NCBI RefSeq assembly: GCF_003390845.1
Contig: NZ_QMEK01000008.1
Location: 62,001 to 126,000 of the forward strand
Origin: Tropicimonas sp. IMCC34043
GTDB lineage: Bacteria; Pseudomonadota; Alphaproteobacteria; Rhodobacterales; Rhodobacteraceae
DNA length: 64,000 nucleotides
Direction of reading: 5' to 3'
Both the position numbers and the translations under genes were made by a program. Below the pieces are notes generated by a model. It searched no databases and had not been told where the DNA came from. It worked only from the letters and a program-made list of their open reading frames with translations. Position 1 is the first letter of the stretch. Each line of letters starts with the position of its first letter. This document shows positions 54,289 to 63,347 of the stretch, one piece after another.

Positions 54289-56265
54289 ATGAAGTACCGA
54301 GCGGATATCGACGGTCTACGCGCCGTCGCGGTGATGGTCGTGGTGCTGTTCCACATGGGCCTGCAGACGCTCTCGGGGGGCTTCGTGGGCGTCGATGTGT
54401 TCTTTGTCATCAGCGGCTACCTGATCACGACGCTGGTGCTGCGGGACATCGAGGCGGGGCGGTTTTCCTTTGGCGGCTTCTATATGCGGCGGCTGCGGCG
54501 GCTCGGGCCGGCATTGCTGGCCACGGTTATCGGCACATTGGCAATTGGTCTTTTCGTGCTTGCGCCGGTTCATTTCGAAATGCTGGGCCGGGCGAGCATG
54601 GCCGCCGTGGCCTCGATCTCGAACATCCAGTTCTGGCGCGAGGCTGGATATTTCGACGAAGCGGGGCTCTACAAGCCGCTTCTGCACACATGGTCGCTTG
54701 GGGTCGAGGAGCAGTTCTATCTGGTCTGGCCGACGCTGCTTCTGCTGTCGGCGCGGTTCGGTCGACGTGGCGTCGCGATTTGCCTCATCCTGGTTTCGAT
54801 GCTCAGCCTCGCGGCGGCGGAAGCCATGATGGCGCGCCATCCGACGGCGGTGTTTTACCTTACGCCATACCGCATCTATGAATTTGGCTTTGGGGCGGGA
54901 CTGGCGCTGCTGCCTGCGCGCAGGACCGGAGCGCGGAACCTGGCCTCGATTGCCGGCGTGACGATGATCCTGGCTGCGTCCTTTCTTTATGACGAAACGA
55001 CGCGTTTTCCCGGCATGGCGGCGTTATTGCCCTGCCTGGGTGCAACGCTGGTGATCTGGGCAGGTCCGGAAGGCTGGCTGAACCGCATACTGGGACAGGA
55101 GCCATTTCGCTATATCGGCCGGATCAGTTATTCGCTCTATCTCGTGCACTGGCCGCTGGTCGTCTTCTATTCCTATGGTCGCGGCGCGCCCACCGGCATG
55201 GGCGAGGTGGCGGGCTTGACGCTCGTCGCCATCGCCTTGGGGGCAGCGATGTATCACTGGGTGGAGATGCCGTTCCGGCGCCGTGCCGATGTCGGTGGGG
55301 TGGCTGGAGGAACGACAGGCTTCGCCGTGACGGACCGGGTGCTGGGGCGCAGGATGGCGAGCGCGGCAGCGGTCGCGCTGCTGTTCGGCTGGGGGATTGC
55401 GGCGGCGGACGGTTTGCCTTGGCGCATGCCGGCGGAACTGGCGAAACTGGACCGTTCGGTCCGGGACGGCAGGTTGGAGCGCAGAGAGATCACGGGCAGG
55501 TATACCTGCGGGTATTCCACACAGGCCGGGAACGCGGCGGACGAGGATTTCGAGAACTGCGTTCCCGAGGCCGCGGAACATACCGTGCTGGTGTTGGGTG
55601 ACAGCCATGCCACGGATATGTGGATTGCCCTGAAACGTCAGGCAGAGGCCAGGAGTGTCGTAAAGCTGAAATGGCGGGGGTGTTCGAGTGGTCATACTGA
55701 CCGGTCCAGAAGCGGTCCCTGCCTGCGGCAACTCGAAGATGCCCTGAAATGGGTTGGATCCAACAAGGCGGATATCGACCTCGTTCTTTACACGCAGCGG
55801 TCGGCGGATTTTCTGCTTGGCGAGAAAAGCAATGACGGCATCATCGAAGGTATCGATCAGGCTGCGATCGAGCGGGTCCGGGTGGGCCTGCAAGAGATCG
55901 CGACGCAGGGGGTGGATGTGGTTTTCTGGGGGCCGCGGCCAGAATTCCACCCACAGATCAATGTCACGACCACCGTCAGCCGGACGATGGAGGAGTTTCA
56001 CGCGCGCATGAAAACGGGTAACATGGCCCCCTATGCAGCGCTCGACGCACGGCTGGCCGAAGTGTTTGCCGATAGCGACGTCCTGTATCTCTCCAGCTAT
56101 GCCGCGTTCTGCGATCCCGACTGCCTCTACCTGACACCTGACGGCAACCCGATCATCATTGATTATGGTCATTGGGCGCCGGATGGAGGCGATTTTGTTT
56201 TGCAGACCATGTTGGCCCGCTATCCGGCGTTGGCGCAACTGTTGGACAAAGATCCAGGTGATTGA
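54289..56265 (+). CDS. OafA/YrhL-type acyltransferase with SGNH domain
   Basis: A 658-residue membrane protein. Residues 1-375 are an acyltransferase-3 domain (RADIDGLRAVAVMVVVLFHM, FVGVDVFFVISGYLIT, WSLGVEEQFYLVWP), about ten helices. Residues 430-658 form a periplasmic SGNH domain: VLVLGDSHATDMW has the nucleophile Ser and DYGHWAPDG supplies the catalytic Asp-x-x-His. Such proteins O-acylate cell-surface polysaccharide or peptidoglycan. ATG 54289 is preferred; ATG 54262 is possible. An 8-bp repeat lies just upstream. Confidence 0.88.
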   Translation: MKYRADIDGLRAVAVMVVVLFHMGLQTLSGGFVGVDVFFVISGYLITTLVLRDIEAGRFSFGGFYMRRLRRLGPALLATVIGTLAIGLFVLAPVHFEMLGRASMAAVASISNIQFWREAGYFDEAGLYKPLLHTWSLGVEEQFYLVWPTLLLLSARFGRRGVAICLILVSMLSLAAAEAMMARHPTAVFYLTPYRIYEFGFGAGLALLPARRTGARNLASIAGVTMILAASFLYDETTRFPGMAALLPCLGATLVIWAGPEGWLNRILGQEPFRYIGRISYSLYLVHWPLVVFYSYGRGAPTGMGEVAGLTLVAIALGAAMYHWVEMPFRRRADVGGVAGGTTGFAVTDRVLGRRMASAAAVALLFGWGIAAADGLPWRMPAELAKLDRSVRDGRLERREITGRYTCGYSTQAGNAADEDFENCVPEAAEHTVLVLGDSHATDMWIALKRQAEARSVVKLKWRGCSSGHTDRSRSGPCLRQLEDALKWVGSNKADIDLVLYTQRSADFLLGEKSNDGIIEGIDQAAIERVRVGLQEIATQGVDVVFWGPRPEFHPQINVTTTVSRTMEEFHARMKTGNMAPYAALDARLAEVFADSDVLYLSSYAAFCDPDCLYLTPDGNPIIIDYGHWAPDGGDFVLQTMLARYPALAQLLDKDPGD

Positions 56266-56373
56266 CTGACCTGGCGCGGCCGCCACCCGGACGCTGCCCT
56301 CATCGTGAAAGGCTCATCGACGAGCAGCGACCACGATCTGCCAAAGCCGTGTGCGTCGGCTGATTTCTTTCGA

Positions 56374-56673
56374 TCAGGTCAAGCTCAGCGCCGCCATGAG
56401 CACCACTGTCGCGCCGCGGGCGAGATCGGCGTGAATGGCTGGGCCATGGTACCGGGCCGCCGCGCGCCATACGCCCACGATCGCAACGAAATTGTAGGGT
56501 AGCGACACCCCGTAGCCGATCAGCAGCGCCGCCCAGGGCTGATCTTGTGTGATCAGGATCAGGAAAAGCAGGCTCGTCGCAACGTTGACCAGAAGGCCGA
56601 CGGTGACCGCCCACGTCCAGAAGGCGTCGGCGAGGGCGTAATCGCCCCGCCAGAGAGTGCGCAGCTGCGACAT
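56374..56673 (-). CDS. Small hydrophobic membrane protein
   Basis: A 99-residue protein with two to three membrane helices (FWTWAVTVGLLVNVATSLLF, NFVAIVGVWRAAARY). The pattern LWRGDYALADAFWTWAV and C-terminal LARGATVVLMAALSLT is widespread in alphaproteobacteria as an uncharacterised family. The start ATG 56673 (MSQLRTLWRGDY) is preferred over an upstream ATG inside transposon-derived sequence. Function unknown. Confidence 0.7.
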   Translation of the reverse strand: MSQLRTLWRGDYALADAFWTWAVTVGLLVNVATSLLFLILITQDQPWAALLIGYGVSLPYNFVAIVGVWRAAARYHGPAIHADLARGATVVLMAALSLT

Positions 56674-56746
56674 GCCTGGGACATATCGCTTTCGCCGGAA
56701 GACTGCGAGCATGGAGGCGGCAGTTTTCAGGTTCGGGTCTTGAGTA

Positions 56747-57061
56747 TCATAGGCCTCTGCCGGGGCCAGCAGGCCATGCGACAAGTGCAGGTGCCGTCAT
56801 TCGAAACGTCCGGCGCCGATAAAGTACGGCGGCGACCGTTCTTTCTGGGAGCCGGTTTGGCCTGCGCAGAGGAGCGCCTGCGCGATTTGACAGCGCCGCG
56901 CTCCCGCCTGCCCGAAACCGGGCGAGCCACTTGCGCACGGTCCGGACCGAACCCGCGACGTCTTCGGTCCCCTTCTCCACGGGCTGGCCTTCAAGGACGA
57001 GGGCGACGATCTGCTCTCGACTATGGAAGGTGAGACGGGCGCCTTGGGGTGGGTTGTTCAT
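56747..57061 (-). mobile_element. IS481-type transposase remnant
   Basis: ATG 57061 begins ARLTFHSREQIVALV, then RTVRKWLARFRAGG and LPERTVAAVL, the N-terminal helix-turn-helix of IS481-family transposases. The frame ends after about 100 residues without the DDE catalytic domain, so only the 5' part of the element remains. No intact inverted repeats were found. It sits next to the small membrane gene and upstream of the GlcG operon. Confidence 0.65.
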
Positions 57062-57122
57062 CCTGCGGGGTCCTCGGTCGTGGTTTGGCGATTGCAGCCT
57101 GGCCCCGAACCGGGTGCACAAC

Positions 57123-57560
57123 CTACCGAGACTTCACAGCCAGTTCAAGCGCGGCAAGTGCCGCAGCGGCAACCTCGATGTCCTGATCTTCCGTTCCGCC
57201 CGAGATACCGATACCCCCGATGGTTTCACCGCCGTACTCAACCGGTAATCCGCCACCCCAAACGAGGAACCTGGGCCGACCGGTCATTCCCATCTGGAGC
57301 GAGGGGGACGAGGCCATGTGCGCGTGGAAATCCCGCGTCGCGGCGCCGGTCACGGCAGAAGTATAGGCCTTTTCCGAGCAGAATTCGACGATCGGCGCAC
57401 CGACCCCGTCCATCCGCAACAGCGCGACCGGCGCGCCTTCGGCATCCGTAATGCAGACCCCGATGGCCAGACCGCGTTCAGTCGCCGCGGCAATCGCGGC
57501 CTCCGCCAGCGCCTTGGCGGCGGCTTGCGTGATGGTGCTTTTCTTACGTGAAACCTGCAT
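57123..57560 (-). CDS. GlcG/HbpS-family heme-degrading-like protein
   Basis: A 145-residue protein of the GlcG/HbpS family. ALAEAAIAAATERGLAIGVCI, the DAEGAPVALLRMDG block, EKAYTSAVTG and GGLPVEYGGETIGGIGISGG are all family stretches. The family binds heme or cobalamin or is of unknown role and is often encoded with alcohol and glycolate oxidising enzymes. It is 3 bases from the GMC gene and cotranscribed with it, being the last gene of the operon. Confidence 0.85.
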   Translation of the reverse strand: MQVSRKKSTITQAAAKALAEAAIAAATERGLAIGVCITDAEGAPVALLRMDGVGAPIVEFCSEKAYTSAVTGAATRDFHAHMASSPSLQMGMTGRPRFLVWGGGLPVEYGGETIGGIGISGGTEDQDIEVAAAALAALELAVKSR

Positions 57561-57563
57561 CGT

Positions 57564-59147
57564 TCAAGTCCTCGCTGTCAGGGAGGCGCGGCCGCGGATC
57601 ATGTCCGCCGCCTTTTCCGCGATCATGATGGTCGGCGCATTCGTGTTGCCCGACGTGATCGCGGGCATGACAGACGCATCGACAACGTGAAGCCCCTCGA
57701 TCCCATGGACCTTGAGCCCGGCATCCACCACGGCCTCGGGGCCCTCGCCCATTCGGCAGGTGCCGACCGGGTGGTAGACCGTCTTGACGTAGTTGCGGGC
57801 ATAGTCGCCAAGCTCTGCATCCGGCACACCGCCCGAGAGGATCAACTCGCGATCGATAAGACCCGCTATCGCGGGCATCTTGGCAATCTGGCGCACGATC
57901 TTAAGACCGCGCACCAGCGTCGCCACGTCACGCTCGTCCGACAGGGCGTTGCCCCTGATCCGGACCTGCGCCCGCGAATCCTTGGACCGCAACAGCACCT
58001 CGCCGCGCGAATAGGGACGAATGTCGCAGGGCGCGAGCGAAAAGCCGTGCCCCTCGGGCGGGGCGCGTTCGTGATCGGGGACGAAAACCGGAAAACAGTG
58101 GATCTGCACATCCGCCCGGCCTTGGCCCAGCGTATCGGCAAAGGCCGCCACCTCGCCCACGTTCGAGGTCAAAAGCCCCGTGCGCGTCAACAGCCATTGC
58201 AGCCCGTGGCGCACGGCGGCAAATCCCTTGTCCTGCCCGAGCAGGCTGATCGGTTCCTTTGTGGCATAGTAGTTTGGTGCTTGCAGATGGTCGTGATAAT
58301 TCCGGCCCACCGGCAGATCGCGCAGCACGTCGATGCCGTGCTCAGCCAGATGCGCGGCGGATCCGATGCCCGAGAGCATAAGGACCTTGGGCGACCCCAT
58401 GGTTCCGGCGCTGACGATCACGGATTTGGTCGCGCGGGCCTCTTGCAGCCCCCCTCTGGTCCAGACGACGCCGGTCGCTCGCCCGTCTTCGACAACGACT
58501 CGCTCGACCGTTGCCTCCAGTTCCAGCCGGATGTTGCCGCGCGCCATCGCGGGCCGAAGGAATTCCCGTGCGGTTGAGGCGCGTTCGCCGCCGCGTTGGG
58601 TGACCTGAAACCAGCCGACGCCCAGCTGGCTCGCCCCGTTGAAATCGTGGGTATAGGGGATGCCCGCCTGCTGCGCGGCGAGGACGAAGGCCGCGTTTAC
58701 CGGGTGGCGGTGCGGGATGTCCATGACCGACAGCGGCCCGTCGGTGCCGTGAAAGCCGTCCGACAGACGTTCATTCGCTTCCGAGCGGATGAAATAGGGC
58801 AGCACCTCGTCATAGGACCAGCCGGGCAGCGCCCAGTCGTCGAAATCCTGCCGGTCCCCCCGGATATAGATCATCCCGTTGATCGACGACCCGCCCCCGG
58901 GCATCCGGCCCTGCGGCACATGAATGCGCCGCCCGTTGGCCCCCGGTTCGGGGTCGGAGACATAGGGAAACGTCCGCGCGGTGTCGAAAAGCCTGACAAA
59001 GGCCCCCGGCGCGCGGGTCGAAAACACCCGCTCGTCCGGCCCGGCCTCGAGCACGAGGATCCGGACCCCCGGGTCCTCGGACAGGCGGTTGGCCAGCACC
59101 GATCCCGCCGATCCGGCCCCGATGATGATGTAGTCGTACTGCTCCAT
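57564..59147 (-). CDS. GMC-family FAD-dependent alcohol oxidoreductase 1
   Basis: A 527-residue GMC enzyme. DYIIIGAGSAGSVLANRLSE is the FAD motif, GRMPGGGSSINGMIYIRG is GMC signature 1, SAGTMGSPKVLMLSG signature 2, and the C-terminal YHPVGTCRMG carries the catalytic His, with NTNAPTIMIAEKAADM following. Members oxidise primary alcohols (choline, alkanols, polyethylene glycol, polyols). Its ATG overlaps the stop of the second GMC gene by one base. The exact substrate cannot be told. Confidence 0.93.
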   Translation of the reverse strand: MEQYDYIIIGAGSAGSVLANRLSEDPGVRILVLEAGPDERVFSTRAPGAFVRLFDTARTFPYVSDPEPGANGRRIHVPQGRMPGGGSSINGMIYIRGDRQDFDDWALPGWSYDEVLPYFIRSEANERLSDGFHGTDGPLSVMDIPHRHPVNAAFVLAAQQAGIPYTHDFNGASQLGVGWFQVTQRGGERASTAREFLRPAMARGNIRLELEATVERVVVEDGRATGVVWTRGGLQEARATKSVIVSAGTMGSPKVLMLSGIGSAAHLAEHGIDVLRDLPVGRNYHDHLQAPNYYATKEPISLLGQDKGFAAVRHGLQWLLTRTGLLTSNVGEVAAFADTLGQGRADVQIHCFPVFVPDHERAPPEGHGFSLAPCDIRPYSRGEVLLRSKDSRAQVRIRGNALSDERDVATLVRGLKIVRQIAKMPAIAGLIDRELILSGGVPDAELGDYARNYVKTVYHPVGTCRMGEGPEAVVDAGLKVHGIEGLHVVDASVMPAITSGNTNAPTIMIAEKAADMIRGRASLTART

Positions 59148-60757
59148 CAGCGCGCGTCCTCCCGCACGAAGTCCGCCGCGCGTTCGCCGATCATGATGGA
59201 GGGCGCATTGGTGTTGCCGGTGACGATGCGCGGCATGACGCTCGCGTCGGCCACGCGCAGGCCCCTGATGCCGCGCACCCGCAGCCGTTCGTCGAGCACC
59301 GCCATCGGCCCCTGCCCCATCGCGCAGGTCCCTGACTGGTGGAACGTGGTCGCCCCGGTTTCCCGGAGCCAGGCGGTGATTTCGGCATCGCTGTCGACCG
59401 TTTCGCCCGGATTGACCTCGCGCCCCCGGTAGCGGTCAAATGCCGGCTGGCCCACCACCCGGCGCAGCGCGCGCACGCCCGCGATCGTCGTGTCGATGTC
59501 GGACTGCGCGGCGAGGTAGTTGCCGATCATCGACGGCGCCTCCTCGGGGTTCTTCGACCGGAGCTTCAGCCAGCCCCGGCTTTCGGGCCGTGTCTGCGAA
59601 ATCCGCACGGTGAAACCGTGGCTCTCCTCGGTCTTGCCGGGGAACAGGTGCAGCTTCGACGTCGCCTCTCGACCATGCATGAAATGGACCTGGATGTCGG
59701 CGTCCTCGGACCCGGGGTTGACCTTGAGAAAGGCCCCGCCCTCGTAGGGAAACACCGTCGCCGGGCCGACACCGACCAGCGCGCCGCGAAGCAGGTTGAC
59801 CGCGACCTTGTCGATCCGCAGCTCGGCGGTGAGCGACACGGGCCGCGTCGCCTCCCACTCGAGGCCGCAGTCGAAATGGTCCTGCAGGTTCCGCCCAACG
59901 CCCGGCAGGTCGAGCACCGGGTCGATCCCCATCTCGCGCAGATGCCCGGCCGGGCCGATGCCCGAGAGCATGAGGATCTGCGGCGAGTTGATCGCCCCGC
60001 CCGACACGATGACCTCGCCGGTCACCCGTGCCTGCTTCAGCGTGCCGCCCTGCTTGTATTCGACGCCCACGCAGCGCCCGTCCTCGATCAGCAGCCGGGT
60101 GGTCAGCGCGCGGGTGCGCAGCTCCATGTTGGGCCGGGACATCGCGGGCCGGACATAGGCACGCGCCGTGCCGCAGCGTTTGCCGTCGCGAATGGTGAAA
60201 TCGAAGCGGCCAAAGCCCTCCTGGCTCGTGCCGTTGAAATCGTCGTTGACCGGGTAGCCGGCCTCGCCCCCCGCCTTGATGAAGGCATCGGTCAGCTTGT
60301 TCTTGCCGCGCGCGCGGCGCACGGTCATCGCGCCGTCGGTCGCATGATGCGCCCCGTCGCGGTCCTCATGCGCCTCGGCCCGGCGGAAATAGGGCAGGAC
60401 CTCGTCCCATCCCCAACCGGGCAGGCCCATCTGCGCCCAGCCGTCGTAATCGCCCGGCACGCCCCGGATGTAGACCATGCCATTCAGCGTCGACGACCCG
60501 CCGATCACCTTGCCGCGCGGCCAGGGGATGTGGCGGTTGTTCAGATGCGGTTCGGGGTCGGTCTGGTAGGACCAGTTGTAGACGCCCGAGCGGACAAAGG
60601 CCCCCATGAGCAGCGGCAGGCGAAAGCCCGGATGGGCGTCCATTCCGCCAGCCTCGAGCAGGAGCACGCGGGTCTTGGGGTCCTCGGACAGCCGGGCCCC
60701 GACCACCGCGCCCGCTGACCCGGCCCCGATCACGATATGGTCGAAGGTCTCGGTCAA
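59147..60757 (-). CDS. GMC-family FAD-dependent alcohol oxidoreductase 2
   Basis: A 536-residue GMC enzyme starting at TTG 60757 (TTGA overlap with the SDR stop; a much longer frame upstream is not protein-like). DHIVIGAGSAGAVVGARLSE, GKVIGGSSTLNGMVYIRG, SGGAINSPQILMLSG and FHQSGTCAMG give FAD motif, signatures 1 and 2 and the catalytic His. It resembles the partner gene but is clearly a separate paralogue, so two alcohols or two steps may be oxidised. Confidence 0.9.
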   Translation of the reverse strand: MTETFDHIVIGAGSAGAVVGARLSEDPKTRVLLLEAGGMDAHPGFRLPLLMGAFVRSGVYNWSYQTDPEPHLNNRHIPWPRGKVIGGSSTLNGMVYIRGVPGDYDGWAQMGLPGWGWDEVLPYFRRAEAHEDRDGAHHATDGAMTVRRARGKNKLTDAFIKAGGEAGYPVNDDFNGTSQEGFGRFDFTIRDGKRCGTARAYVRPAMSRPNMELRTRALTTRLLIEDGRCVGVEYKQGGTLKQARVTGEVIVSGGAINSPQILMLSGIGPAGHLREMGIDPVLDLPGVGRNLQDHFDCGLEWEATRPVSLTAELRIDKVAVNLLRGALVGVGPATVFPYEGGAFLKVNPGSEDADIQVHFMHGREATSKLHLFPGKTEESHGFTVRISQTRPESRGWLKLRSKNPEEAPSMIGNYLAAQSDIDTTIAGVRALRRVVGQPAFDRYRGREVNPGETVDSDAEITAWLRETGATTFHQSGTCAMGQGPMAVLDERLRVRGIRGLRVADASVMPRIVTGNTNAPSIMIGERAADFVREDAR

Positions 60758-61500
60758 TTGTAGACGCCCCCGTCGACCGACAGCGCCTGGGCGGTCACGT
60801 AGCTTGCTTCGTCCGACAGCAGGTAGACATACATCGGCGCGACCTCCTCGGGCGTGGCCTGACGGCCCATCGGGACCATGATTTCCACCGCCCGCGCCTG
60901 CGCCTCGCGTCCGCCCATGAAACCGATGGCCGGATCGTTGAAGGGCGTGTCGATGAAGCCGGGGCAGACCGAGTTCGCGCGGATGCCGTCGCGCGCGAGT
61001 TCGAGCGCGGTCGACGTGGTAAAGGCCATCACGCCACCCTTCGACGCCGCATAGGCTCCGATGCCCGGCCCCCCGCGCTTGCCCGCGAGCGAAGCGGTAT
61101 TCACGATCGATCCGCCGCCCGCGGCCTTGAGATGCGGGATCGCGTCCCGGGTGGCCAGGAACACGCCGCGGATGTTCACGGCCATGAGCGCATCCCAATC
61201 GGCAAGGGACGTCGTCTCGATCGGCCCGGCTTTTTGCAGGCCGGCGTTGTTGACCAGGCCGTCAAGCCCGCCCAGCCGTTCGACGGCGGCAGCGATCATC
61301 GCCTTCACGCTCGCCTCGTCTGACACGTCGCAGGCGACGAAACCCGCGCCGATGGCGTCGGCCGTGGCCTGTCCGACCGCGGCGTTCAGATCGGCGATCA
61401 CCACCTGCGCGCCCTGGGCGACACAGGCCTCTGCCACCGCCTTGCCGATGCCCGTCGCGGCCCCTGTGACGATGATGCGCTTGTCCTTCAGTCGGTTCAT
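60754..61500 (-). CDS. Short-chain dehydrogenase/reductase
   Basis: A 248-residue classical SDR: TGAATGIG glycine motif, NNAG, the Ser region SIVNTASLAG and YAASKGG with catalytic Tyr and Lys. IADLNA suggests NAD. It lies between the livM transporter gene and the GMC genes. It may take the aldehyde/ketone or a second hydroxyl to the next level. Substrate unknown. Confidence 0.9.
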   Translation of the reverse strand: MNRLKDKRIIVTGAATGIGKAVAEACVAQGAQVVIADLNAAVGQATADAIGAGFVACDVSDEASVKAMIAAAVERLGGLDGLVNNAGLQKAGPIETTSLADWDALMAVNIRGVFLATRDAIPHLKAAGGGSIVNTASLAGKRGGPGIGAYAASKGGVMAFTTSTALELARDGIRANSVCPGFIDTPFNDPAIGFMGGREAQARAVEIMVPMGRQATPEEVAPMYVYLLSDEASYVTAQALSVDGGVYN

Positions 61501-61503
61501 GAC

Positions 61504-62487
61504 CTAGCCCTTATGTTCCGTGTCCATTCCGCTTGCCCGCCGGACCCCGAAGAGGTCGATGCCGGTGCGGTCGTGAAAGACGCCCCAGATCCCCCTCGAG
61601 GACACCATCATCACGGCGATCGCCGCGGCTCCGAGCAGCATGAGATAGAGATTGCCGGTCCCCGAAAAGAAGGCCCGCAGGAGAAAGTAGATCGCGGTGC
61701 CGAGGATCGGCCCCTCGACGGTGCCCACGCCGCCGATGATCACGATGAACAGCATGATCACCATCCAGTTCGGGTCGAAGGCCCCGCCCGGCTGCACCTG
61801 GAACACGGACATGTAGTAGACCGCGCCCGCAGCACCGGTGAAGCCGCAGCCGATCACGAAGCCCGCGAAGCGCGTCCACCAGACGTTGATCCCGATGGAC
61901 GCCGCGGTGTCCTCGTTGTCGCGTACGGCGGCCAGCGCCAGCCCGAACCGCGACCGCGCGAGATAGTAGAGCCCGAAGACCGCCAGGAAGGCCAGCAACG
62001 CGGCGAGGTAGAACGTCCACATCGACACGAGGCCCCGGTCCATGCCCCGCGTGGCGATCAGCGGCAGCCCCGAAACCGAGCCGAAGATGTCCCGCTGCGC
62101 GATGAACAGGCGCACGATCTCGGCGATGACCCAGATGGAGATCGCGAAATAGGCGTCGCGCAGCCGGAAGACCAGCGGCGAGATCAGCGCCGCGAAGGCG
62201 CCTGAGAAAACGAAGGCCAGCGGCACCATCAAGAACGGGTTGACCCCCAGCGTGTTGGAGATGGTGAAGACGAAATAGGCCCCCAGCCCGATGAAAAGTT
62301 GCTGCCCGAAGGACATCAGCCCGACATATCCCGCCAGGAAGTTCCAGCTTTGTGCGAAGGCGAAGACGCAGAAGATCTCCACCACGTAGCGCAGGTTGCC
62401 CTCGCCCGCGACATGGGGCGCCGCGATCAGGGCGGCGGCGGCGAGCGCGGCCGCCAGGGCCACAAGCTTGGGACGCAGGTCGGTCAT
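61504..62487 (-). CDS. livM: Branched-chain-type ABC transporter permease LivM
   Basis: A 327-residue permease with about ten helices. SWNFLAGYVGLMSFGQQLFIGLGAY is the family's early block and VRDNEDTAASIGINVWWTRF the EAA-type cytosolic loop contacting the ATPases. ATG 62487 overlaps the livH stop. Together with LivH and LivF it imports an amino acid, amide or polyol-like ligand; the GMC operon suggests the latter. Confidence 0.92.
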   Translation of the reverse strand: MTDLRPKLVALAAALAAAALIAAPHVAGEGNLRYVVEIFCVFAFAQSWNFLAGYVGLMSFGQQLFIGLGAYFVFTISNTLGVNPFLMVPLAFVFSGAFAALISPLVFRLRDAYFAISIWVIAEIVRLFIAQRDIFGSVSGLPLIATRGMDRGLVSMWTFYLAALLAFLAVFGLYYLARSRFGLALAAVRDNEDTAASIGINVWWTRFAGFVIGCGFTGAAGAVYYMSVFQVQPGGAFDPNWMVIMLFIVIIGGVGTVEGPILGTAIYFLLRAFFSGTGNLYLMLLGAAAIAVMMVSSRGIWGVFHDRTGIDLFGVRRASGMDTEHKG

Positions 62488-63347
62488 CGGCGCACCAGCC
62501 CGGCGATGCCGTTGGGCGACAGGAAGAGGATCACCAAAAACATCAAGTGCCCCCACATCAGCCCCGACGACGGGTCGAGCTTGAGCGCGACAAGCTGCGT
62601 GACCCCCAGGATCAAGCCGCCCGCGAACATGCCCCAGAAGCTGCCCAGACCGCCGATCACCACGACCTCGAAGGCGATCAGCAGCCGGTCCGCGCCCGAA
62701 TAGGGCGTGAAGCTGCCGCGCATCGCCAGAAGCACGCCCGCCACCGCCGACAGCGCCAGCGCGATGCCCATGGCGATGCCGTAGACCCGGCGATAGTTCA
62801 CCCCGCTCAGCTGCACGACCTGGTGGTCGTCCGCCGTGGCCCGGATGATCCGGCCCATGCGGCTGTGCCGCATCCACAGGTGCAGCGCGGCAAAGAGCGC
62901 CACGGCGATCCCCAGGATCACCACCGGCAGCACGCCCAGCCGCAGCCCGAGGACGTCGAACCCCATGAAGCGCAGGTTGCCCACGTCGATCGACTGGCTG
63001 TTGGCCCCGTAAATCTCGACCATGGCGTTGCGCAGCACGATGGCCATGCCGAAGGTCAGCAGGATCTGCGGGATCTGGTCCTGCCCCAGCACGCGGTTGA
63101 TCATCGTGCGCTGCAGGATGATGCCGAAGACGAAGGACACGATCGCCACCGGCACGATGACCAGCAAGGGATGCACCGGCGTCCAGGGCACGAGGAACAC
63201 GCCCAGGAAGGCCGCTGCCACGATGAAGTCGCCCTGCGCCACGTTCACGATCTTCATGACGCCGAAGGCGTACCCCAGCCCGAGGCCCACTAGCGCGTAG
63301 AGCCCTCCCAGCAGCATGCCGTTGACGACGGTTTCCACCCAGATCAT
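62484..63347 (-). CDS. livH: Branched-chain-type ABC transporter permease LivH
   Basis: A 287-residue permease starting at ATG 63347, overlapping the livF stop. NGMLLGGLYALVGLGLGYAF and GVMKIVNVAQGDFIVAAAFLG are LivH blocks, and RATADDHQVVQLSGVNYRRVY is the cytosolic coupling loop. Nine or so helices. It forms the transmembrane channel with LivM. Confidence 0.92.
   Translation of the reverse strand: MIWVETVVNGMLLGGLYALVGLGLGYAFGVMKIVNVAQGDFIVAAAFLGVFLVPWTPVHPLLVIVPVAIVSFVFGIILQRTMINRVLGQDQIPQILLTFGMAIVLRNAMVEIYGANSQSIDVGNLRFMGFDVLGLRLGVLPVVILGIAVALFAALHLWMRHSRMGRIIRATADDHQVVQLSGVNYRRVYGIAMGIALALSAVAGVLLAMRGSFTPYSGADRLLIAFEVVVIGGLGSFWGMFAGGLILGVTQLVALKLDPSSGLMWGHLMFLVILFLSPNGIAGLVRR

Noticed and set aside
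60758-61198. N-terminal extension of the second GMC oxidoreductase
   Set aside because: It overlaps the SDR gene and is not protein-like; the FAD motif begins right after the TTG at 60757.
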